Positions 1 through 5,109 of a DNA stretch of 5,147 nt are shown here, in pieces. This DNA comes from JACJXF01 sp964349045 (lineage in GTDB: Bacteria > Bacteroidota > Bacteroidia > Bacteroidales > GCA-2748055). The stretch spans positions 1 through 5,147 of the forward strand of contig CAYGFI010000256.1 of the NCBI GenBank assembly GCA_964349045.1, written 5' to 3'. Both the position numbers and the translations under genes were made by a program. Numbering within the stretch: the stretch's first letter is position 1; every line of letters starts with the position of its first letter. A model generated the notes under the pieces. The model was not told where the DNA came from. It worked only from the letters and a program-made list of their open reading frames with translations, and made no database searches.

Positions 1-54
1 TCGATGTGGTCAATTTAGTCCGGTCAAAGGTGGTCAGTTTGTCCGGTATATGCA
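1..54. mobile_element. Terminus of an IS21-family insertion sequence (body outside window)
   Basis: Two near-identical motifs lie in tandem: TGGTCAATTTAGTCCGGT at 7-24 and TGGTCAGTTTGTCCGGT at 31-47, with starts 24 bp apart, followed by TATATGCA ending at 54. Multiple short terminal repeats and an end in CA are typical of IS21-family elements, and this GGTCA...GTCCGGT wording is one I associate with IS21 copies in Bacteroidota. The transposase pair istA/istB would lie to the left. The exact boundary at 54 is inferred from the terminal CA; no target duplication can be tested because the other end is not in the window. Confidence 0.6.
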
Positions 55-269
55 CTGTTAGTATTGAAACAGTAAAGATAATAAGTGAGATGCAGAATGA
101 AAAGGAGTAATCTTTTGTCTTAATATTATTAAGGCAATTGAAATAGGTAGGGATCTAAATTAAGACCTACAATCAGCATCAATAATTAGGGCATTTCAAC
201 CTACAATTCAGATAGTTAAATATATATGCCTTATTTGATAAGTAGAATTGATAATATAATACGTACAAA
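55..269. other. Non-coding stretch between IS end and first gene
   Basis: I find no convincing reading frame here. The region is AT-rich and holds one perfect odd palindrome, CTTAATATTATTAAG (119-133, 7-bp arms around a single T), which in such AT-rich DNA may be chance. A GGAG-like run near 104 is not followed by a start codon at useful spacing. No clear TAnnTTTG promoter element was found before the gene at 270; TAGAATTG at 243-250 is the nearest match but lacks a -33 partner. Confidence 0.4.
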
Positions 270-464
270 ATGAGTCAAAATGAAGATTTAGGAATTTATA
301 AATTCCTTGTAATCATTACAGTTGCAGGATTGCTTCTGGTTTTTTTCGCATACCTTGATTATATAATAAGTGGCTTTTCAAAAATCCTAGCATTTATTTT
401 AGTCCCAATTTTTACGTATGCTATTTATAGAATTGTAAAAGGAATCTGGCCGGATTTTTGGTAA
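270..464 (+). CDS. Small two-helix membrane protein, unknown function (64 aa)
   Basis: I do not recognise a family. The product is a short, strongly hydrophobic protein with two predicted membrane helices, about residues 10-29 and 36-53. A short polar N-terminus (MSQNEDLG) precedes them and a basic then aromatic tail (YRIVKGIWPDFW) follows. The lysine and arginine after helix 2 suggest a cytoplasmic C-terminus, and two helices would place the N-terminus there too. There is no cysteine, signal-peptidase site or catalytic motif. The ATG at 270 has no Shine-Dalgarno sequence, which is normal in Bacteroidota. The next gene, encoding the HEPN/Toprim protein, starts 138 bp downstream on the same strand, so co-transcription is possible but not tight. 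Small membrane proteins beside a nuclease-like gene occur in several phage-defence modules; applying that here is only inference. Confidence 0.6.
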   Translation: MSQNEDLGIYKFLVIITVAGLLLVFFAYLDYIISGFSKILAFILVPIFTYAIYRIVKGIWPDFW

Positions 465-584
465 AAATATATTTGATATGGAGCTTATATTACGCCAATC
501 GGTCGTTTCATCTCAAATAAAAAGTAGTTGTAACTTGATAGGAAAGTGCTTCATAATCGGCAACTAATCATACCGACAAACTTT

Positions 585-589
585 GGAGG
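585..589 (+). promoter_or_regulatory. Ribosome-binding site deciding the HEPN/Toprim start
   Basis: GGAGG lies 13 bp upstream of the ATG at 603. It sits inside the longer frame that opens with GTG at 546, so it supports initiation at 603. The spacing is on the long side, and Shine-Dalgarno use is uncommon in Bacteroidota, so the support is moderate. Confidence 0.45.
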
Positions 590-602
590 TAATTCAAGAA
601 AA

Positions 603-1916
603 ATGGGATCATACTGTGAATTATACATTTCAAAATTTCCGATAGCAACTACAAAAAATGAAGTTGACCCATTCCTGCTTTCTATCTTTCAACCAGAGGA
701 TTTAATCGACTTCGAAAGAAAAGTTGGCAAACGTTTTCAATTGCTCTATGGAAGAGAAGATGAAGCTGATGAAAATGAAAGAGCTATTCAATATGTAAAT
801 ACTGCTAAAAATCTTAAAGAAAGGCTTGATATAATAGGCTTTACTATGAAACGAGTTGAAGAAGCTTTTGAAAACTCGAAAGAGGAATCTTTAGAGCGTT
901 TAAAAGAATGGTTACACAGTCCGAGTTTCAATGATAGTGACTCTATGACCAACCGCTTAAGTGAAGAAATTAAACTGCTTGAAAATTCGAGCCTTGCTGA
1001 TTTTTTGGAAGCTTGTAAAGAGATTATTGAAAATGAAAATGGATTTACTCTTGAAAAGGATGATACTCAAAGCTCTAAAAACGCTATTGTAAATTACCTA
1101 CTTGAAGAACGACATGGACTTGAAAAATTCCCATATGATTATGACCAAAGAACATTATTAAGGGCAGTACTTGAAATTACCAAATCAGAAGAAAAAGTCA
1201 CTTATGATATTACCGAATTAGTTGAGGCAGGTTATTGCGAAGATGATCCAGAATCAATTTATGATGAAGTAATTGCTAATGTTACTTATGATTATGAAAT
1301 AGGCGATAAGTTTTTGATATTAACGGAAGGTTCCTCTGATATTCAAATACTGAAAAAATCTCTAGACTTATTGTACCCTCACCTATCCGGTTATTATTCA
1401 TTCATGGATTTTGGGGTTTCCAATGCCTCAGGGAGTGCTGGTTCTTTAGTTGCTAGTGTAAAATCCTTTGTTGGTGCTGATATTCGGAATAAAATCATTG
1501 CATTATTTGACAATGATACCGCTGCTGAATCCGCTATTCGAGGTTTATCCAATACCAAGATTCCAGATAATATTAAAATTGTTCAATATCCGAGTATTAA
1601 GTTCCTAGAAGAATATCCAACAATTGGACCATCAGGAATAACAAAAATGAATATTAATGGACTTGCAGGAAGCATAGAAATGTATCTGGGAACAGACACC
1701 TTAACTGAAAAAAAGGAACTTATCCCCGTCCAATGGAAAGGCTTTGATTCTACTCTAAAAAAATATCAGGGTGAAATTGTTGATAAAGCCACTGTTCAAA
1801 AGAAGTTCGAAAAAAGGATTAAGTCTTGTATTGAAAATTCTGAAAAAATTAAAGAATACGATTGGAGTGGAATCGACCAAATTTTAAAAATGATTTTTGA
1901 ACTATTTAATAAATAA
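603..1916 (+). CDS. HEPN/Toprim-associated domain protein, candidate defence nuclease (437 aa)
   Basis: The protein starts MGSYCELYISKFPI, the usual opening of the HEPN/Toprim N-terminal domain family, so the ATG at 603 is preferred. The open frame extends back to a GTG at 546, adding 19 residues; residue numbers here count from that GTG, subtract 19 for the ATG. Residues 20 to about 250 are helical and charged, the HEPN-like part. A Toprim fold follows: hydrophobic strand FLILTEGSSD with E261, G262 and D265, then IIALFDNDTAAE with D322 and D324, the expected metal-binding acidic residues. A family-specific C-terminal part follows (YPTIGPSG, NGLAGSIEMYLG, KKYQGEIVDKA, about 357-416). An R-x5-H string is present (R118, H124), but R is followed by L rather than a polar residue, so an active HEPN RNase site is uncertain. 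The Toprim part resembles that of OLD-family and topoisomerase-type nucleases. Related proteins are suspected to act in phage defence; that role is inferred here. The gene is intact and its acidic residues are all present. Confidence 0.8.
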   Translation: MGSYCELYISKFPIATTKNEVDPFLLSIFQPEDLIDFERKVGKRFQLLYGREDEADENERAIQYVNTAKNLKERLDIIGFTMKRVEEAFENSKEESLERLKEWLHSPSFNDSDSMTNRLSEEIKLLENSSLADFLEACKEIIENENGFTLEKDDTQSSKNAIVNYLLEERHGLEKFPYDYDQRTLLRAVLEITKSEEKVTYDITELVEAGYCEDDPESIYDEVIANVTYDYEIGDKFLILTEGSSDIQILKKSLDLLYPHLSGYYSFMDFGVSNASGSAGSLVASVKSFVGADIRNKIIALFDNDTAAESAIRGLSNTKIPDNIKIVQYPSIKFLEEYPTIGPSGITKMNINGLAGSIEMYLGTDTLTEKKELIPVQWKGFDSTLKKYQGEIVDKATVQKKFEKRIKSCIENSEKIKEYDWSGIDQILKMIFELFNK

Positions 1917-1925
1917 CTACCCCCC

Positions 1926-2003
1926 AATCGAGTAGACGGCTCCGCCAGTAAGCACTGACGGAGTGCGCCTATCACCCCACTCTGACCGCAGGTCTCGTAA
2001 ACA
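1926..2003 (-). other. Probable remnant of the 3' end (domains V/VI) of a group II intron
   Basis: Read on the minus strand, this GC-rich patch runs TTTACGAGACCTG, then GTGGGGTGATAGGCGCA, then a strong hairpin, then GCCGTCTACTCGATT ending at 1926. From memory, chloroplast-like bacterial group II introns end in a similar order: a domain V ACGAGACC...GGTGGTGTGAGAGG, a variable domain VI hairpin, then CTACTCGATT with a bulged branch-point A. The domain VI part fits well. The domain V helix pairs poorly, so it is either decayed or misjudged. No intron reverse transcriptase is present; the fragment abuts the ardC stop codon at 2008-2010, so most of the intron has been lost. The alternative is simply a structured intergenic region between two convergent genes. 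Confidence 0.38.
1940..1963. terminator. Hairpin between convergent genes, possible bidirectional transcription stop
   Basis: CTCCGCCAGT (1940-1949) pairs with ACTGACGGAG (1954-1963) across an AAGC loop: nine of ten pairs, one C-A mismatch. It lies 23 bp after the HEPN/Toprim stop codon and 45 bp beyond the ardC stop, on the opposite strand. No T-run follows on either strand, so a classical intrinsic terminator is unlikely. The same hairpin is domain VI in the group II intron reading. Confidence 0.3.
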
Positions 2004-2007
2004 GCGC

Positions 2008-2922
2008 TTAGTTTACTTCAGCCAATTCACTTACATAATTTGCAGCTTTCTGCGCCTTAGATGCAGCTAAAAATGCAAACTTCTTATCTCCTTCAACTGC
2101 TTTTAACCAGGATTCAATATAAGCAGCATTATTGGTAATCTTTGAAGTGAACCCGTTCTGTGCTGATACAAACGCTGAAAAAAACTCAGCTACCAGTTCT
2201 TCAAAAGCATAATCCTGTGAACCAAATGAATTCCGGATATCCCTGTTCATACGTTTTTCATGCCCGGTCCAGTGTCCCAACTCATGAAACAGTACAGAAT
2301 AATAAGCCTCTTTACCCTTAAACTGTTCCGGTTTACACAGTACGATCTTATCAGTTGCAGGAATATAGTAGCATTCATTACCAGCTTTATACTCGATTAC
2401 TGCTCCTGTACTATTCACAAACTCCTCAGCCTTACTGTCTTTCTCTTGTTCAGTAAATGAGGGAGCTATTTCAGTCACCAGGTATTGTTCCGGTAAATTG
2501 TCAAACTGCTCGACATTAAAGACATTATAATATTTCAGGAATGGCATCTCTTTGATATTATCCGGAATTGTTTTACCGGCATTGATTAATTTATCAACCT
2601 CCTCAGTCCTATCCTTGCCGGTCGATTTATCATAGTATTTCAGTTTCCAGAAAGTTACCAGCCTGGAATGTTCACCTTTCTTTACCGATGCATGTAAATT
2701 ATATCCCTGTTTGAAAGTAATCCACCTGTTGAAATTGTAATACCTGGATGCAATAAATGAAAGATATATCTGATTGAATCCGTTATAATTACGACCAGTT
2801 ACTATATTCTTTGCTATAACCTCAGCAGGTGTCTAGTTACATGAATAATCCAGCTTCTTATGTGTGTCCAAAATCTCTATCAGCTGATTTGTTATCTGTT
2901 GGAATATGTCAAATTTTTGCAT
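2008..2922 (-). pseudogene. ardC: ArdC-like antirestriction protein, interrupted by one nonsense codon
   Basis: The minus-strand frame from ATG at 2922 to TAA at 2008 has 305 codons, the usual ArdC length, and stays in one frame except for a TAG at codon 30 (2835-2833). The N-terminal part matches the ArdC DNA-binding domain: MQKFDIFQQITNQL, then TGRNYNGFN, RWITFKQGYNLHASVKKGEHS and VTFWKLKYY. The C-terminal part is a zincin metallopeptidase with HELGH (H213, E214, H217) and a downstream EELVAE (241-246) likely to supply the third zinc ligand. In the family, ArdC binds single-stranded DNA and protects incoming conjugative DNA from host restriction. A TAA one codon upstream of 2922 fixes that ATG as the start. 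After the TAG no ATG, GTG or TTG occurs in frame until ATG at 2547-2545; a restart there would give a 179-aa peptidase domain without its DNA-binding half. The lost residue is probably W (TGG), one transition away. Sequencing error or amber readthrough remain possible. Confidence 0.85.
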
Positions 2923-2961
2923 TGTTTAATAAGTAAGAGGGTTAATAATTGAAATGAAAAA

Positions 2962-3129
2962 TTAAAGCCCGGGGTCTGCATCGCTATAACAGATATCCGG
3001 GCCATGTCCAGTTGGACCAAGGTTAAATAGGTTCTCAGGGTCTTGTCCAGAATCATCTTCCCATACCGGGTCGATATAATCCTGTTCGTCAAGCTCAGGT
3101 TGTGGTTTGATTGATTTACGTTTTTTCAT
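2962..3129 (-). CDS. Small acidic protein upstream of ardC (55 aa), unknown function
   Basis: ATG at 3129 to TAA at 2962 encodes a 55-aa protein. It has a basic start (MKKRKSIKPQ) and a long acidic stretch rich in D, E and P (ELDEQDYIDPVWEDDSGQD), ending in CYSDADPGL. There are no membrane helices or known motifs. It ends 39 bp before the ardC start on the same strand, so the two probably form one transcript. The biased, low-complexity acidic composition argues for a translated frame, and the overlapping minus-strand frame at 3092-2892 reads as a shadow. I recall small hypothetical proteins beside ardC in Bacteroidota mobile elements but cannot name a family. Acidic small proteins in such positions can be DNA mimics or partner proteins; that is speculation. 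Confidence 0.55.
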   Translation of the reverse strand: MKKRKSIKPQPELDEQDYIDPVWEDDSGQDPENLFNLGPTGHGPDICYSDADPGL

Positions 3130-3189
3130 ACTGTTTTGGATTTAAGTTGAACTTTAAGAGTAGGTTGTACTATTATATTATTAATTTAG

Positions 3190-3204
3190 GTTAGATCATC
3201 TAAC
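3190..3204. promoter_or_regulatory. Perfect 15-bp palindrome, possible operator of the ardC operon
   Basis: GTTAGAT-C-ATCTAAC has two 7-bp arms around one central base. It lies 61 bp upstream of the 55-aa ORF start, in the divergent region between the ardC operon and the plus-strand gene at 3557. Minus-strand TTTG (3231-3228) and an AT-rich TAATTAGT (3210-3203) sit just before or over it, so it could cover a promoter or start site. No regulator gene is visible in the window. Confidence 0.4.
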
Positions 3205-3247
3205 TAATTATATTACAGGTATATATACAAAGCGTAGAATTGATTTT

Positions 3248-3360
3248 AAGGCCATTTACAGCCCGTTTAAGGCACTCATTGCTTAGGGGTGGCACTTACT
3301 ACCAGGGAAAGGAGATAATGTGTTAAATCGCTTATAATCAGGCTTTAACGAGGTTTGCAG
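3248..3360. repeat. Diverged direct repeat of about 114 bp, copy A
   Basis: This segment aligns along its whole length with 4346-4459. The left end AAGGCCATTTACAGCCC matches AAGGCTATTTATAGTCC at 14 of 17 positions, counting the following base of copy B. Next comes AGGCAC-TCATT against AAGCACTTTCATT. The middle is divergent; then TTAAATCGCTTATAATCAGGC matches at 20 of 21 positions, and both copies end in TTTGCAG. Lengths are 113 and 114 bp. The copies flank the gene at 3557-4177. No coding capacity is seen. The family is not recognised. Confidence 0.6.
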
Positions 3361-3462
3361 TTGTTTGGTAATATTGCAACAGATTGTATATCTGGATATT
3401 AACCAATTTTAATAGGTAGGATAAATTGTTAATTAACCAGTTTGGCTAAACGCAAAATAGAA

Positions 3463-3493
3463 TTGCTTTAAATATAATTAAGTTTTAATTTTG
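3463..3493 (+). promoter_or_regulatory. Bacteroidota-type promoter for the gene at 3557
   Basis: TTG at 3463-3465 is followed after 20 bp by TAATTTTG at 3486-3493, an exact match to the -7 consensus TAnnTTTG, with the spacing expected for the -33/-7 pair of Bacteroidota sigma factor promoters. Transcription would start near 3500, giving a leader of about 57 bases before the ATG at 3557. Confidence 0.45.
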
Positions 3494-3556
3494 ATAGAGA
3501 TATGTATGTCATATTTATCCGGTAGTAATAATTAAAACGACAAGTAAAGAAATACT

Positions 3557-4177
3557 ATGAGTAAGGCCTCCATTTTAAACATAATTTTATCCTTTTTAGT
3601 TGTGGGTGGCTCATTGGGTGGTGTATTGCTCGGTAGTTTTCTTGAGCGTAGTAACGAATCTCTAAAATGGCGTCGTGAACGTTGCCTTGAAGCATATTCA
3701 GAGATATTCAGGTCTTGTGTTATTGTTACTGAGGAAGCTGATAAAATTTACGGAATCGAATGCGGAAGTTTGGAACACAATAAGCAGAGTGAGGTTGTTT
3801 TAGAGAAGGTTTTCGAAATGTATCGTTTGGTTGATAAAGCTGTACTACTTGCACCGCAAGAGGTATATGAAAAACTTCAACATTTGACAGGTTATTGCGG
3901 TAAAGAAATAGGGGCAAAATCTGTCTTGTGTCCTAAACTGTCTAAAAGTGAATGGCATAAAATATTGGTCCATGATTTTGCTTATCTTTTCATGGACGCT
4001 CTAATTGCTGCACGAAATGACTTGGGGCTTTTCTCGGAGCTTTATAAAAATGCTGGACTTGACTTTATAAATAAATCATTTGACGAAGTCGAAGAAGAAC
4101 TGTCGAAGGGAATCATAAATACTGAGCAAGCAAAGTTGCGCTTACAGGAGATCAAAATGAAATTGGATAGTATGTGA
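3557..4177 (+). CDS. Membrane-anchored helical protein of unknown function (206 aa)
   Basis: I do not recognise the family. One N-terminal membrane helix (about residues 6-29) carries a glycine-rich GxxxG pattern (G17, G21, G22, G26) of the kind that packs helices together. It is followed at once by a basic cluster, KWRRER (37-42), which argues for a cytoplasmic C-terminal domain. The rest (about 40-206) reads as amphipathic helices with little strand character, ending in a charged, possibly coiled-coil segment (about 174-206). There is no obvious catalytic motif; cysteines at 43, 54, 69, 114 and 125 do not form a clear metal site. The architecture of anchor, basic linker and helical bundle suits a sensor or partner protein, but no role can be assigned. 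The ATG at 3557 is favoured because it leaves the anchor intact. A good promoter lies at 3463-3493, and direct repeats bracket the gene, so it may be a separate insertion. Confidence 0.7.
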   Translation: MSKASILNIILSFLVVGGSLGGVLLGSFLERSNESLKWRRERCLEAYSEIFRSCVIVTEEADKIYGIECGSLEHNKQSEVVLEKVFEMYRLVDKAVLLAPQEVYEKLQHLTGYCGKEIGAKSVLCPKLSKSEWHKILVHDFAYLFMDALIAARNDLGLFSELYKNAGLDFINKSFDEVEEELSKGIINTEQAKLRLQEIKMKLDSM

Positions 4178-4504
4178 GGAGGAATTGAGAAGGAAGTTAG
4201 AACAATTCATTTTAATCATAATATTAACATGATGCGAAATTTGGTTACAAATTGTTTGTATTATAATAGCAACTTGTCTTTCCAATTCACCAAATATTCC
4301 ATTCAACTGTATATCAACCACATACAACATCTATACAATCCATTTAAGGCTATTTATAGTCCCATTATAAGCACTTTCATTACACCTTTAGTATCAACCA
4401 TTAACGAAACGCAATAACGCCTTAAATCGCTTATAAACAGGCCATTATGATATTTGCAGTGGTGCGCTATATCCTTGATTAATACAATTACAGTTTATTC
4501 AAAT
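4178..4504. other. Intergenic region between convergent genes, mostly repeat copy B
   Basis: No supported gene. Positions 4178-4345 are AT-rich and contain only weak dyads such as ACAAA-TTG-TTTGT (4246-4258). The frames open here on both strands are low-complexity and unlike real proteins. From 4346 the repeat copy begins. No terminator with a T-run was found for the genes ending at 4177 (plus) or 4505 (minus). Confidence 0.4.
4346..4459. repeat. Diverged direct repeat of about 114 bp, copy B
   Basis: Same orientation as 3248-3360, with starts 1098 bp apart. The best-kept block is TTAAATCGCTTATAAACAGG (4422-4441); the left end AAGGCTATTTATAG and the right end TTTGCAG are also shared. The block ATAAACAGGC...ATTT at 4433-4455 recurs as a short third copy at 4951. 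Confidence 0.6.
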
Positions 4505-4768
4505 TTATTTATCGTAACGCTCCTCAAAATAATTGTAGTACATCCTTGATACGATACCAAAAATTCCAAATAGGATTGCAAGTTGGAGTGAATCAACCCA
4601 GGTTATAAATGATATTTCTTCTCCAATTGCTTTAAGAAATATAATACCCAAAAAAACAATAGCACCCAAAATACCAAAATATGCATCCAAACGGGAAACA
4701 TGAAAAAATTTGTGCATTCCTTTTCTGGTGACTTTTTCAGTTTTAATTTGAGATTCGTTTGTTTCCAT
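4505..4768 (-). CDS. Small two-helix membrane protein, unknown function (87 aa)
   Basis: The frame is open back to a TTG at 4795, but the ATG at 4768 is the likely start because a strong Shine-Dalgarno sequence precedes it by 7 bp. From that ATG the protein has a polar, basic N-terminus of about 28 residues (METNESQIKTEKVTRKGMHK), a first membrane helix (about 29-46, with GILGAIVFLGIIFL), a short loop holding EE and W, and a second helix (about 58-74, with LAILFGIFGI). It ends in a charged tail, FEERYDK. Two helices with basic residues at the N-terminus place both ends in the cytoplasm. No family or motif is recognised. It stands alone on its strand, convergent with the gene at 3557-4177. Confidence 0.65.
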   Translation of the reverse strand: METNESQIKTEKVTRKGMHKFFHVSRLDAYFGILGAIVFLGIIFLKAIGEEISFITWVDSLQLAILFGIFGIVSRMYYNYFEERYDK

Positions 4769-4775
4769 TTTATTG

Positions 4776-4782
4776 CTCCTTT
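4776..4782 (-). promoter_or_regulatory. Strong Shine-Dalgarno sequence for the 87-aa membrane protein
   Basis: On the minus strand AAAGGAG lies 7 bp before the ATG at 4768. It falls inside the extension that would start at TTG 4795, so it decides the start in favour of 4768. So clear a site is unusual in Bacteroidota and may point to an origin elsewhere. Confidence 0.6.
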
Positions 4783-4795
4783 TTAATTGTACCAA

Positions 4796-5109
4796 CTAAA
4801 TAGACTACAAATTTGCAAACTATTATTCGGTACCCTTTTGTTAAGATATAATATAAAACATATAAACATAAGAAATATATATTGAATGTACCGTAAATAA
4901 AAAAAAGAACTTGACTAACTATGTAAATAAAGAGAAAATTACTAGTCATAATAAACAGGCAATTACGGCATTTATCCCCCCCTTTTTAACGGATGATGAA
5001 TTTTCCATAATGGCTATTATGTATTATAATAGGCTGAAAGGTTATGGAATGATAAATGGGGGAATTGTGAGGTAAATAGTGAGGGCAGAATATTTTAACA
5101 AGGATTTAG
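4796..5109. other. Non-coding, very AT-rich stretch at the right side
   Basis: No supported gene. It contains a 23-bp repeat fragment (4951-4973), a C7-T5 run (4976-4987), and a small hairpin CATAAT-GGCT-ATTATG (5006-5021). A 6-bp dyad CGGTAC (4828) / GTACCG (4888) also occurs. A 21-codon frame at 5010-5075 has no supporting features. The promoter of the minus-strand gene at 4768 should lie just to the right of 4800, but only a poor match (TAGTTTG on the minus strand) is visible. Confidence 0.4.
4951..4973. repeat. Short third copy of the dispersed repeat (partial)
   Basis: ATAAACAGGCAATTACGGCA at 4951-4970 plus TTT matches 4433-4455 at 19 of 23 positions. Similarity does not extend to the left. 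To the right, GGCATTTAT...CCC loosely resembles the left end of the long repeats (GGCCATTTACAGCCC), which may mean a rearranged copy. Confidence 0.4.

Noticed and set aside
2260..2460. Plus-strand 66-codon frame
   Set aside because: Lies antisense to the conserved ArdC metallopeptidase domain, including HELGH; its sequence is the expected shadow of that gene.
2892..3092. Minus-strand 66-codon frame
   Set aside because: Overlaps the 55-aa acidic ORF and the ardC start in another frame and has no family features; the acidic ORF is better placed.
3308..3326. AAAGGAGATA followed by ATG TGT TAA
   Set aside because: A good-looking ribosome-binding site, but the frame closes after two codons. It lies in the variable middle of repeat copy A and is absent from copy B, so no leader peptide is claimed.
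3320..3360. Repeats as integron attC sites
   Set aside because: GTTAAAT in copy A fits the GTTRRRY core, but copy B has CTTAAAT, no matching inverse core RYYYAAC was found, and the enclosed spacing does not follow cassette logic.
3726..3917. Minus-strand 63-codon frame
   Set aside because: Fully inside the 206-aa membrane protein gene on the other strand; shadow.
4142..4417. Overlapping frames on both strands after the 206-aa gene
   Set aside because: Low-complexity translations of AT-rich DNA overlapping the end of a real gene and the repeat copy; no start signal or domain.
4828..4893. CGGTAC / GTACCG inverted repeat
   Set aside because: Only 6-bp arms 54 bp apart in AT-rich DNA; not enough to claim an element end or operator.
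4976..4987. C7-T5 run as a phase-variable tract
   Set aside because: No coding frame or promoter crosses it, so slippage would have no evident effect.
5010..5075. 21-codon plus-strand frame MAIMYYNRLKGYG...
   Set aside because: Very short, overlaps a hairpin, has no ribosome-binding site and no recognisable sequence.
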